This document shows positions 50,629-57,699 of a DNA stretch of 59,750 bases, piece after piece. Position 1 is the stretch's first letter, and every line of letters starts with the position of its first letter. The position numbers and the translations under genes were made by a program. Source of the stretch: a virus; the IMG/VR virus record IMGVR_UViG_3300027743_000032, positions 1 to 59,750 of that record; one strand, given 5' to 3'. The notes under the pieces were generated by a model. That model ran no database searches. It saw only the letters and a list, made by a program, of their open reading frames with translations, and was not told where the DNA came from.

Positions 50629-51545
50629 GCCGCTTCCTCTTCGTCGTCTACTTCGATGTCGTCTGGTCTGATCGTGTATGTAGACGCTACGAGAGCGTCG
50701 AAGTTAGCATGTTCGCCACGCGACTGTGCCATGCACAACGGATCGTACTGGCAATCGAAACAACCCTGCCACCTGCGATTTGGAAAGGCTTTCTCAGAGT
50801 GTGTGTATAAGTCATACATCTCAGTGGCGATCTGAGGGAGGAATGCGCCGAACTCATCTAGTTCGTTCTGGCTACGTGTGATCGTCACTCGTAAAAATAA
50901 ATCGTCGAACGAACGTCCCTTGGGTGGTTCTGTCCTGCGCCACGCACCGTCGTATGCGATAGCTGGCGTCTTGTCTGTGAGATTTAGTTGCTGAAGCAAC
51001 CACATGTAGGCGAGGAACTGAAAATTAGTCTGCAAACCTTTCAGATTAGGGCGGCTTTTATAAGTCTTTCTTTCGAGGACATCGAGCCGGCCTGTGTGGT
51101 GACGGATAAGACCGTCCAAGCGGCCCGTCAGGAAGTGCGGTGTGCCGGGGATCGGAACGGCGATCTTCTGTTCGGCGCTGACTAAGGTGTACTCTGGTGG
51201 GAGAGGGTACTTATACTTGATGTAATAGTTGGCTGCCATCGAGAGTGCCATATCGATGGCTTCGTGCAGTGTGAGTAGTTCTACGCTAGACGGAGGCACG
51301 CCGACGTTCTTGGTGTAATTAGCAATAGTCTGCTCTTGGCTCTCTGCTGAGGCGTCAAGCACATGGAAGTTCAGGTCTTTCTTGGGATCGGTGATCCACA
51401 ACTGTTGTGCCCTATGAAAGATCGTGCCTACAGACAGATGCAATGGGCTGAAGATGGGTGTGAGCGCGCGGGCGTTTCGACTGCTATAAACGGCCATACG
51501 CCGGCAACGTTCATAGTTCTGGATTTCGGTGACGGAGAAGTTCAC
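50625..51545 (-). CDS. Cas4-like PD-(D/E)XK nuclease with iron-sulfur cysteines, 306 aa
   Basis: FSVTEIQNYERCRR opens the protein as in RecB/Cas4 nucleases; LTGRLDGLI and LDVLERKT give the catalytic D...ExK; GCFDCQYDPLC near the end adds three cysteines that with the N-terminal one form a 4Fe-4S site. GTG 51545 is chosen over ATG 51596 because AGGAAAG precedes it and it overlaps the upstream stop as GTGA. An exonuclease partner for the Sak4-like ATPase. Confidence 0.85.
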   Translation of the reverse strand: MNFSVTEIQNYERCRRMAVYSSRNARALTPIFSPLHLSVGTIFHRAQQLWITDPKKDLNFHVLDASAESQEQTIANYTKNVGVPPSSVELLTLHEAIDMALSMAANYYIKYKYPLPPEYTLVSAEQKIAVPIPGTPHFLTGRLDGLIRHHTGRLDVLERKTYKSRPNLKGLQTNFQFLAYMWLLQQLNLTDKTPAIAYDGAWRRTEPPKGRSFDDLFLRVTITRSQNELDEFGAFLPQIATEMYDLYTHSEKAFPNRRWQGCFDCQYDPLCMAQSRGEHANFDALVASTYTIRPDDIEVDDEEEAA

Positions 51546-51934
51546 TTGGCTTTCCTCAAGTATTCGTAGATGCGTGACTTGTTTCGATTGAACCATCTAG
51601 GGTTCGAGTATCGGTTGCGGTACTTCTCGTAAATGCCCAGCTGCATGTTGCACACGTTACATAACAGACCGCGAACCCTGCCTGTAGTGTGGCAGTGATC
51701 GATCACGAGTGTCATAGCGTGGTATGGCCTGTCGCAGATCAGACACTTGCCGAACTGACTTAGATACATGTTGTGTCGTTGATCTGCTGTAATGCCGTAT
51801 GTACGACGGTAGTAGCCGTCTCGAATTACAGGTAGGTTGTGGTGGGGAGCACAGGCGTTGCTGCAGTATTTGGACGAGTAGCCTTTTCGGTAGTAGAATA
51901 AGGCATCGCACGTCGCACAGATTAGTGTTCTCAT
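51542..51934 (-). CDS. Endonuclease VII-like HNH nuclease, 130 aa
   Basis: CLICDRP, then LVIDHCHTTGRVRGLLCNVC and NMQLG: the recombination endonuclease VII family (His-Me finger with structural zinc). An additional N-terminal ribbon (CATCDAL, YCSNAC) is present. Likely resolves branched DNA or nicks. Start at MRTLICATC with ATGA overlap of the preceding gene. Confidence 0.9.
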   Translation of the reverse strand: MRTLICATCDALFYYRKGYSSKYCSNACAPHHNLPVIRDGYYRRTYGITADQRHNMYLSQFGKCLICDRPYHAMTLVIDHCHTTGRVRGLLCNVCNMQLGIYEKYRNRYSNPRWFNRNKSRIYEYLRKAK

Positions 51935-52134
51935 TTGGGTTCTTCGATTGGCTGCATGACGTGTTGTAGTTGGTGTGACACCATGCACTCTTTGTTACAG
52001 AATACGTGTAGCAGGCGACCGTAGGCGAAGTAGGTACGGTGGGTTTTAGAATGGCAGTAGACGCAACCGCGCGGTCTTTCTTTGATCGAGAACGGTATTC
52101 TGACGGCTGTGATTGCGCCTACTCGTACGTTCAC
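51931..52134 (-). CDS. Small zinc-ribbon protein, 67 aa
   Basis: CVYC and FCNKEC form a compact zinc ribbon or MYND-like site, with a short basic N-terminus and proline/glutamate tail. ATGA overlap with the nuclease gene, and overlapping start with the gene before. Not recognised. Confidence 0.7.
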   Translation of the reverse strand: MNVRVGAITAVRIPFSIKERPRGCVYCHSKTHRTYFAYGRLLHVFCNKECMVSHQLQHVMQPIEEPK

Positions 52135-52457
52135 TTGACCTTCTTTCTCGGGCTGCGAGGATCGTTTCTTGGTGCGCCGTACACTCTAGGCATTTCGTCC
52201 CCGACGTTTCGGGCCGGTGTCTCACGCCGAACGTGTGTGGGCTGTGGATACTCTGCGTTTTGCCTTGCTTGCTTGAGCGCCGTCACAGCCCTCTCAGCGC
52301 GAGCGATCTGGGCGGCGAGTTCCAAAACATTTGGGTGTGCAGCCCCGAGTGTTATTTTTAACGCGAGTTTATAACGTGCGTAACCCGCAAGCGCATTCTG
52401 CACATCTTCGATCAGAGCATCGAACTCTCGTGACGATAAGTCTATTTCATATTTCAA
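52131..52457 (-). CDS. Hypothetical protein, 108 aa, TTG start
   Basis: An N-terminal helical region (LIEDVQNALAGYARYKLALK, AAQIARAERAVTALKQA) and a basic disordered tail (RNDPRSPRKKVK). The TTG at 52457 has AAGGAG 11 bases upstream and overlaps the preceding stop. Possibly nucleic-acid binding from its charge. Confidence 0.65.
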   Translation of the reverse strand: MKYEIDLSSREFDALIEDVQNALAGYARYKLALKITLGAAHPNVLELAAQIARAERAVTALKQARQNAEYPQPTHVRRETPARNVGDEMPRVYGAPRNDPRSPRKKVK

Positions 52458-52630
52458 TGCCAGGGGTTCTCCTTATCTTCTAAAATATACTTGACGGCTA
52501 TTTCGTGCCGCTCGTACCATTTTAGTTTAGAAAAGCAATCTCTACAAAGTTTGATTTGTCTATACGTAACGAGCCGGAGGCGACGTGTCCCCGGCTTGTT
52601 ACATATGCCGCACAGGAGCGGAAGTTTCAA
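52454..52630 (-). CDS. Small zinc-ribbon protein, 58 aa, TTG start
   Basis: A gene hidden in the 52458-52755 gap. The product starts MKLPLLCGICNKPG and includes CRDCF, so CxxC-CxxC zinc knuckles, then a helical C-terminus (KWYERHEIAVKYILEDKE). The TTG start follows the previous stop by 3 bases with no ribosome site of its own, so translation would be coupled. Confidence 0.6.
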   Translation of the reverse strand: MKLPLLCGICNKPGTRRLRLVTYRQIKLCRDCFSKLKWYERHEIAVKYILEDKENPWH

Positions 52631-52633
52631 GGG

Positions 52634-52759
52634 CTAGTAGTCGTCTTGTCGTTGAGAGGTTGGGTTGTTGGTGGAAGCTATTATCACTATCAACGCTGCA
52701 AACGCTAGCGCGATCAGGGTGGCTGTGACAGCAAATAATATTATGACTACTCTCTTCAT
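52634..52759 (-). CDS. Small membrane protein, 41 aa
   Basis: MKRVVIILFAVTATLIALAF opens a single transmembrane helix (to about residue 28), followed by a polar TNNPTSQRQDDY tail. The ATG overlaps the preceding stop as ATGA. One of several tiny membrane proteins encoded by this phage, here among replication genes. Confidence 0.65.
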   Translation of the reverse strand: MKRVVIILFAVTATLIALAFAALIVIIASTNNPTSQRQDDY

Positions 52760-53088
52760 TCGCTCGCCTTAATTAATCTGTAGGCGTCGAGTTCGGCTTT
52801 GAGTTCATCGTAGTGTTCGTCTAACAGGGTACGAATGATGATCGAACGTGTGAGCTTGTGACGGAGCATCCTGCGCCACGCTTCTAGCCCCGCGGTTTCC
52901 GGTGCGGGCGGAGCTGGACGGGGTTGTGGCTGCGCTAGTCTGGCCTTGGCTGCGTTCTCAGTGGCTTTGGCTTGCATCTCCATCTGATGCTGTTCGAGTA
53001 GCTGCTGGATGATGGCGGCACGCAGCCGACGTTGCTCGCGCTGTGCCTCGCGCCGCTCTTCTGGTGTGTTGTACTTTCTAGTGGTCAT
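52756..53088 (-). CDS. Charged helical protein with YxTPEERxEA motif, 110 aa
   Basis: KYNTPEERREAQREQRRLRA then IIQQLLEQHQMEMQAKA matches the C-terminal part of the 7862-8290 and 56899-57297 proteins, here at the N-terminus; a second half repeats a similar helix (RSIIIRTLLDEHYDELKAEL). Start ATG with AAGGGG upstream. Likely nucleic-acid or protein binding; function unknown. Confidence 0.7.
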   Translation of the reverse strand: MTTRKYNTPEERREAQREQRRLRAAIIQQLLEQHQMEMQAKATENAAKARLAQPQPRPAPPAPETAGLEAWRRMLRHKLTRSIIIRTLLDEHYDELKAELDAYRLIKASE

Positions 53089-53099
53089 GTCACACCCCT

Positions 53100-53279
53100 T
53101 TAGGCGCGAGCCGTGCGACCGGCGTCGTGAATACGCAACTTGCGCTTGATTTCGTCGTTACGGCAGTCTACAGAACAGTAGTGGTGGCGCTTGGGACTAC
53201 CTATGCGCTCGATGGTTTCGGTGTGGCGGGGGCAATCCTGATAATCGCAGCGCGGGCCTTGGTGCGTTGTCGTTGTCAT
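53100..53279 (-). CDS. Small zinc-finger protein, 59 aa
   Basis: Hidden between two larger genes. GAGGAAAG seven bases before ATG 53279; ATGA overlap with the MazG-like stop. Cys residues CDYQDC and YCSVDC plus histidines form a FCS/MYND-like zinc site. The C-terminus is basic (RNDEIKRKLRIHDAGR). Confidence 0.7.
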   Translation of the reverse strand: MTTTTHQGPRCDYQDCPRHTETIERIGSPKRHHYCSVDCRNDEIKRKLRIHDAGRTARA

Positions 53280-53653
53280 GCTGTCTTTCCTCCGTGGCGG
53301 TAGGGGCGGTACTTGTTGTACTCTAGCTTCTCTTCGAGTACCTTGATGAACTCGTCGGTCAGTCCGTACTTGCCAACTGTGTCGCCGATCCGAATGAACA
53401 CGTCGGCCAATTCAGAAAGAAAACCCTCGGGCTTTTCGATGAAGCCGTCGGGTACGAGAACCTGCCGTGCTGCGTTATAGTACGTCTCGCCTACGCCGTG
53501 ACCTGCGCGGACTTCCTCTGCTGCTTCCGCTAGCTCAGTCACCATGAGCATAAGCTGTTCTAGGATTGGTCTGTCGCCGCTCTCCCACCAGCCTTTTTCC
53601 AGTGCGGTTGCGTGACTGTCGATGATGAGTGATCTGATCGTACGTTCCGGCAC
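53276..53653 (-). CDS. MazG-like nucleotide pyrophosphohydrolase, 125 aa
   Basis: The start is the GTG at 53653 with AAGGAG nine bases upstream (MPERTIRSLI). LMVTELAEAAEEVRAG and LSELADVFIRIGD give the all-alpha NTP-PPase ExxE...ExxD metal site; ALEKGWW near the N-terminus is typical of phage MazG-like proteins. It would hydrolyse dNTP or alarmone-like substrates, altering host pools. First gene after promoter 53699. Confidence 0.85.
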   Translation of the reverse strand: MPERTIRSLIIDSHATALEKGWWESGDRPILEQLMLMVTELAEAAEEVRAGHGVGETYYNAARQVLVPDGFIEKPEGFLSELADVFIRIGDTVGKYGLTDEFIKVLEEKLEYNKYRPYRHGGKTA

Positions 53654-53698
53654 TATTCTGACTCCTTGTGGGGTGGGGCGCTGTGTGGGCCTACATCT

Positions 53699-53728
53699 AG
53701 TATACCACACAGGACGCCCCCCTGTCAA
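53699..53728 (-). promoter_or_regulatory. Sigma-70-like promoter of the MazG block
   Basis: -35 TTGACA (53723-53728), 18-base spacer ending GTGTGG, -10 TATACT (53699-53704). Lies in the 93-base gap between the helicase gene and the MazG-like gene, so it divides the leftward region. Confidence 0.9.
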
Positions 53729-53746
53729 GCCCCTCGGGCGTATCTG

Positions 53747-55168
53747 CTAAAGGATGCCGATTGCTTCCTTCAGCACGCTCATGGCGTTGCCCGATGCACG
53801 GTCACGTGCCGTCGTGTAGACGACCTGATCTACTGTGTTGGTGTAGCGTGTCCAGTAGATAATGACAGGATCGTTGCTGTCGTCGGGTGTGGTGCGGTGA
53901 CGGACTACTCTCGACAATGCCTGGTACTGCTGGCCCGGTACGTACGACTGCTCGACGAAGATTACCGTACGGCAGTCCGACATGTCCACGCCTTCGCTGA
54001 GGCTTTCCTCGGTCGCTACTCTGACGCGCTGCCCTTCCATACCGTGAGCTAGATCACGACGCTCGGGAGCTGCGATAGCGCCTGTGATAAGCGCACCGTC
54101 GAGTGCTTTTGCGAGAACCTGGGCGGTGTCACGATACCAACAGAACACCAGGATGGGCGCGTCACCCGGAGTGTCGTCTACGATCTGCTTAACCGCCTCG
54201 ATCTTCTCTTTGGTGACGGTCAGCTTACGTAAGGCGTGAAGCACTGCACCGGCATTGAAGTACAACTGATGCGTTTCGCCGCGCTCGTTTGCTTCTTCCA
54301 GCTCTAGACGATAATAGTCTTTGAGCTTGTTGTAGCGTGTTAGATCGTCGTCCTTGAGCTTCATTGTGATATGCTTGTCGATCCGCTCCGGAAGGAACAT
54401 ATGCACATCACTGTACGTGCGGCCCAGCATGTAGTCCGCAGTATCCTCTTCGAGACGCTTGGGGCTGCGTGAACGTACGATCCTCGTTCCCCAACCTGAC
54501 GCATCGACGACGGCGTAGGTCTGAATGAAGCTCCAGTAGCTCGACCACTTCTTCGGGTCTAAGATGTGAAGCAGATGGTACAAGTCACCCACGTCTTTAA
54601 AGACTGGAGTGGCCGTCAGTCCGTACACATTGGGTGTGCGAGCTGCCATCTGACGAAGGCCGACGGATCGCTTCGCTTCACGGTTGCGAAAGTGGTGAAA
54701 TTCGTCAGCGATCAGGGTCTTGACCGGCGGAACGAAGTACGTCCTGAACGCATCGTGGTTGACGATGATCCACTTGTTCGGATTAGGGTCGGCTTCGAAC
54801 TCCTTGAACACAGCGTCTCGCTTGATGATATCGCCGTACGCTGCGACGTGAACAGTATGATGTGGATACTGCTCTTCGATGAAGTCACGCCACTGATCGA
54901 CCAGGCTGAGAGGGGCTGTGATACACGCTGGCAGCTCTGCCGCCTCGATGGCCTGGAACGTCTTGCCAAGTCCGGGGGCATCACCCAATATCGCGCGCTT
55001 CTTCTCACGCAGAAAACGCACACCCTGCGACTGGTATGGCCGCAGCAGATACGTCATTGCGCCAGACGGCAGGACTTCTTCTGTGAGAGCTGCTTCGTTG
55101 CGAGCCTCACGAATCGCCGAAGCGATCTTTCCTTGTGACCTGAACTGGTCTAGGATACTACCGGGCAT
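53747..55168 (-). CDS. SNF2-family DEAD/H helicase, 473 aa
   Basis: Motif I GDAPGLGKTFQAI, motif II ADEFHHF, motif III GLTATPVF, then helicase C with FCWYRD, ITGAIAAPERRD, and motif VI YQALSRVVRH. LRPYQSQGVRFL is the Q-like lead-in. Length is compact, as for phage SNF2 proteins. It translocates on DNA and may aid replication or remodel host-bound proteins. Its start overlaps the previous stop (TGATG). Confidence 0.92.
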   Translation of the reverse strand: MPGSILDQFRSQGKIASAIREARNEAALTEEVLPSGAMTYLLRPYQSQGVRFLREKKRAILGDAPGLGKTFQAIEAAELPACITAPLSLVDQWRDFIEEQYPHHTVHVAAYGDIIKRDAVFKEFEADPNPNKWIIVNHDAFRTYFVPPVKTLIADEFHHFRNREAKRSVGLRQMAARTPNVYGLTATPVFKDVGDLYHLLHILDPKKWSSYWSFIQTYAVVDASGWGTRIVRSRSPKRLEEDTADYMLGRTYSDVHMFLPERIDKHITMKLKDDDLTRYNKLKDYYRLELEEANERGETHQLYFNAGAVLHALRKLTVTKEKIEAVKQIVDDTPGDAPILVFCWYRDTAQVLAKALDGALITGAIAAPERRDLAHGMEGQRVRVATEESLSEGVDMSDCRTVIFVEQSYVPGQQYQALSRVVRHRTTPDDSNDPVIIYWTRYTNTVDQVVYTTARDRASGNAMSVLKEAIGIL

Positions 55169-55278
55169 CAGTGTCTCTTTCTGTATGCGTCGTACAGGAT
55201 CGCCATTATGACCATGAGAGCGAACACCAACAGGATGTGTGATGCTGCTACCAGGTCAAAGCCGCTGCCGTCCGTCAT
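55168..55278 (-). CDS. Small membrane protein, 36 aa
   Basis: Lies in the gap before the helicase; the stop TAA of the upstream gene directly abuts ATG 55278. One helix (AASHILLVFALMVIMAILYD) and a basic tail YRKRH, so the C-terminus should be cytoplasmic. Its function is unknown. Confidence 0.65.
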   Translation of the reverse strand: MTDGSGFDLVAASHILLVFALMVIMAILYDAYRKRH

Positions 55279-55596
55279 TTATAGAGGGAACTTGAGCGGT
55301 GGAGCGTCGGATATTTTGATCGCTACGTACCCGAACTTGTACCCGAGTGCGTGAACCATGTAACCGCAGGGTGTACCGTTGGCTTTCTCGTCGTGCTTGT
55401 ACCTCTCGTAGATTCCGACGGATTTGCGACCGTCGCTAGTCTGAACAAGGATCGTTGGGTTTGAGCTGGTCGAACGCTCGCCGCACTTGGGACACGTCCA
55501 CTGTACGTAGACATCCTGCCCATCTTCGATCAGCGGCCCCATCATGCGGCAGAGGGTTTGCGAATCAACGTCGTTGCGGTGCGGCTGGTAAGGCAT
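55279..55596 (-). CDS. Zinc-ribbon protein, 105 aa
   Basis: VQWTCPKCGER is one half of a zinc ribbon, with further Cys in TPCGYMVH. Start at MPYQPHRND, one base after the previous stop. The C-terminus GYKFGYVAIKISDAPPLKF is beta-rich. Not recognised. Confidence 0.7.
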   Translation of the reverse strand: MPYQPHRNDVDSQTLCRMMGPLIEDGQDVYVQWTCPKCGERSTSSNPTILVQTSDGRKSVGIYERYKHDEKANGTPCGYMVHALGYKFGYVAIKISDAPPLKFPL

Positions 55597-55597
55597 G

Positions 55598-56056
55598 TTA
55601 GTACGCCCCGTAAGGTGTGGCCTTAGCCAGATCACGCGCCGTGAGCGTCTCGCTCATGTGCTGTGTGCGTGAGTAGTTAATCGTGGACTGTAGGATGCGA
55701 CAACGCTCAAGCCACGATGGGATGTCCATGATGCTGGCCAGATTGGCGAACTGCTCAGTCCAGGTCACACGATCACGGTTGGGGCTGACTTCGATGAGCC
55801 TTTCGTCCCAACACATGTACGCTACGCCGAACACCGGGAACACTTCGAATAGGCGGGCCAAGTTATAGTTGTCCGCCTTGGTCATCAGATCAACGAGGCT
55901 GGCTGTGAAACCTGACGCGAGCTTATTCCCCGGAGGGAACGCTGTGAGTATGATGTGTGACAACTCTGGCGGAAGTTCTGGAAGTCCAGTCTCTTCCATC
56001 TCTGGCTCTGGCTCGTCGCCTTCAAGTACGATTTCTTCTTCGTCCGGAATGGACAC
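55598..56056 (-). CDS. Hypothetical protein, 152 aa
   Basis: GTG 56056 is chosen since GAAAGG precedes it at nine bases. Very acidic N-terminus (PDEEEIVLEGDEPEPEMEE), then a folded helical part (LARLFEVFPVFGVAYMCWDE, FANLASIMDIPSWLERCRI). It has no recognised family. The acid arm may mimic DNA or bind basic partners, but that is speculative. Confidence 0.65.
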   Translation of the reverse strand: MSIPDEEEIVLEGDEPEPEMEETGLPELPPELSHIILTAFPPGNKLASGFTASLVDLMTKADNYNLARLFEVFPVFGVAYMCWDERLIEVSPNRDRVTWTEQFANLASIMDIPSWLERCRILQSTINYSRTQHMSETLTARDLAKATPYGAY

Positions 56057-56098
56057 TGCGTTGTGCCTTTCTCTTGAGACGTTATCCTCAAGCCACAA

Positions 56099-56126
56099 GC
56101 TAGCGGGGCTGTCACACCCCACTAGC
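56099..56126 (-). other. Hairpin in the 56057-56147 gap
   Basis: GCTAG-C-GGGG and CCCC-A-CTAGC pair with one mismatch around an 8-base loop containing GTCACA. It follows the stop of the 56336 gene on the minus strand. It has no T-run; attenuation or processing are options. Confidence 0.6.
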
Positions 56127-56147
56127 CTGGCCGCTTGGTGAGAACGG

Positions 56148-56336
56148 TTACTCCGAAAGTATCGAGCGAAGCAGGATGTTGGCTTCCGTCAACAGGTCAC
56201 GCTTTGGCCCAGTTGACGTACCCGCGATCACGCTTTCGAGGGAAGGGATCGTCTCGTCCCTCAGCTTACGCATCGCTTCCGCTTCGGCCTCTGCCCGCAA
56301 CTCCTGTAGACGCTTACCGGCCGGCTGTGTGGTCAC
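56148..56336 (-). CDS. Hypothetical helical protein, 62 aa
   Basis: GTG start one base after the previous stop. Strongly helical and charged (LQELRAEAEAEAMRKLRDE), then LLTEANILLRSILSE. Not recognised. Confidence 0.6.
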   Translation of the reverse strand: MTTQPAGKRLQELRAEAEAEAMRKLRDETIPSLESVIAGTSTGPKRDLLTEANILLRSILSE

Positions 56337-56337
56337 G

Positions 56338-56625
56338 TTAGTCAGCGACTTCGTAGACGACGTTCTCGGTGATCAGATCAACGTCGCTCTCTTCGAAGCC
56401 CAGCTCTTTCACGGTTTCCTCGTCGCTGAGGAACGCCGTCACCATGTCGGAGAGCCGCTCGTCGCTGAACAGCTCGCTGAGCTTCTCCTGCAACGTCTCC
56501 TGATCCTCTTCGTCCACGACGGGCGCGACCTTGAACTTAATCATCACGCTCATCAGAAGAACCGACGGCTTCAGTTCCTCAGGAACGTCGTCGCCATTGC
56601 CCGCCGGCTTGTTCTCGCTAGCCAT
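56338..56625 (-). CDS. Hypothetical acidic protein, 95 aa
   Basis: An acidic, helical C-terminal half (LQEKLSELFSDERLSDMV, FEESDVDLITENVVYEV) after a strand-like core (PSVLLMSVMIKFKVAPVV). It is the first gene after the strongest leftward promoter, with GAAAGG before ATG 56625, so it should be made early and abundantly. Small acidic early proteins often target host machinery, but nothing shows this here. Confidence 0.7.
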   Translation of the reverse strand: MASENKPAGNGDDVPEELKPSVLLMSVMIKFKVAPVVDEEDQETLQEKLSELFSDERLSDMVTAFLSDEETVKELGFEESDVDLITENVVYEVAD

Positions 56626-56736
56626 TGTAGTGTGTGACCTTTCGTAGTTGTGTGGTGTGTGTGGATATAGTTGGACTGTGTGATTACATCTTCGTTTTCC
56701 TAATCTGGTCCGTTGGGGGAGCCTCCCTCTCTTTCA

Positions 56737-56765
56737 AGTATACCACACTCGGGGCGTCTTGTCAA
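56737..56765 (-). promoter_or_regulatory. Consensus sigma-70 promoter of the helicase block
   Basis: -35 TTGACA (56760-56765), 17-base spacer ending GTGTGG, -10 TATACT (56737-56742): the closest match to consensus in the window. It drives genes from 56625 leftward. Confidence 0.92.
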
Positions 56766-56846
56766 CCCTTGGAATGGGTCTGATTAAGGCCCGATCTACG
56801 GGATACAATTAAGTTTGAGTTTTACGGAAGATAAAGTCGTATGCAG

Positions 56847-56874
56847 CAAAAAGCCTCGCTTGTTAGGCGAGGCT
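56847..56874 (-). terminator. Intrinsic terminator after the RHH-like gene
   Basis: Reading leftward: AGCCTCGC (56867-56874), 7-base loop, GCGAGGCT (56852-56859), then TTTT. It lies 25 bases past the stop of the 57297 gene and insulates it from promoter 56737. Confidence 0.88.
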
Positions 56875-56898
56875 CGTTGCGCGGGTGGACGGTGAGAA

Positions 56899-57297
56899 CT
56901 AGGCGTTGGACTGGACGGTTGCCGTTCCGCTCTGCTGCTTGGCGCGGTGTTCCGCCAGAAGCTGCTTGATGAGATCGGCACGCGCCTTGCGCTTCGCCAG
57001 CTGTGCCGCTTCGCGCTCTTCCGGAGTGGCGTAGCTGCTACGAGTGCGCGGCTCGGGAAGGGTCAGACCCCACATGTTCGCAAGCAAGTCGCGGACGAAC
57101 ACTCGCGGCGTCTTGCTGACCTTGCCGGCTTCCTCTTCGATCTTCAGCCGGAGGACTTCCGGAGTGGAGATGTACAGGCCCGCAACCTGACGCTTCTCGT
57201 CTCCGCCCTCGGGCGCGGTGCCGTTGGGAGGCGTGGCGGGTGCGGTGCCCTCGGCGGGTGGGGTGGACTGCGCTTCGGCCTGTGCGGTTTCGCTCAT
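56899..57297 (-). CDS. RHH-like small protein with YATPEEREAA motif, 132 aa
   Basis: Disordered Ala/Pro/Thr-rich arm (1-35), then GLYISTPEVLRLKIEEEAGK and VFVRDLLANMWGLTLPEP (strand-helix-helix, RHH-like), then SYATPEEREAAQLAKRKARA and a helical tail. It is a paralogue of the 7862-8290 gene and shares the last motif with the 53088 gene. Own promoter (57323-57351) and own terminator (56847-56874), unlike most genes here, suggest a regulator. The N-terminus recurs at 1-90. Confidence 0.8.
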   Translation of the reverse strand: MSETAQAEAQSTPPAEGTAPATPPNGTAPEGGDEKRQVAGLYISTPEVLRLKIEEEAGKVSKTPRVFVRDLLANMWGLTLPEPRTRSSYATPEEREAAQLAKRKARADLIKQLLAEHRAKQQSGTATVQSNA

Positions 57298-57322
57298 GGT
57301 GGGCGTTTCTCCTTACAAATAG

Positions 57323-57351
57323 ACTATACCGCATCGTGGGGGGAAATACAA
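57323..57351 (-). promoter_or_regulatory. Sigma-70-like promoter (right copy)
   Basis: -35 TTGTAT (57346-57351), 17-base spacer, -10 TATAGT (57323-57328). Same as 116-144 in the left copy. Confidence 0.7.
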
Positions 57352-57396
57352 GTGGTTGGACGGGAAATCGAGACGTGTTCGGAAAATTGCTTGAGC

Positions 57397-57696
57397 CTAG
57401 TTTCCCCTCTTCCTGCGCCAGCCTAGCGCCACATTCAAGTCGTGTGAAATTACCTGGAGGTTCTCCCTGCGGTTATTCAGACCGTCGCCGTCCTTGTGGT
57501 CTACATCCAGACTACGATCTGTCACACCGAGAATCTGACGGTGCATGAGTACGTCCTGATAGGTTGGATATATCTTGCGTCTAGCATAACGCAGGTCTTT
57601 TACCTTCAAGACGTGCCACTTGTACTGTACCAGAGCGTCGTAATCTTCGTCGTCTACGATAGCTTCGTAACCTTGGGTGAGCGGGATCAGTTTCAT
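57397..57696 (-). CDS. HNH endonuclease (right copy)
   Basis: 99 residues, same family and motifs as 202-501 (VDHKDGDGLNNRRENL). Asn to Asp in the motif loop (DGN to DGD) is the only change within it. Roughly 12 substitutions overall, more than in the flanking genes. Confidence 0.9.
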   Translation of the reverse strand: MKLIPLTQGYEAIVDDEDYDALVQYKWHVLKVKDLRYARRKIYPTYQDVLMHRQILGVTDRSLDVDHKDGDGLNNRRENLQVISHDLNVALGWRRKRGN

Positions 57697-57699
57697 AGC

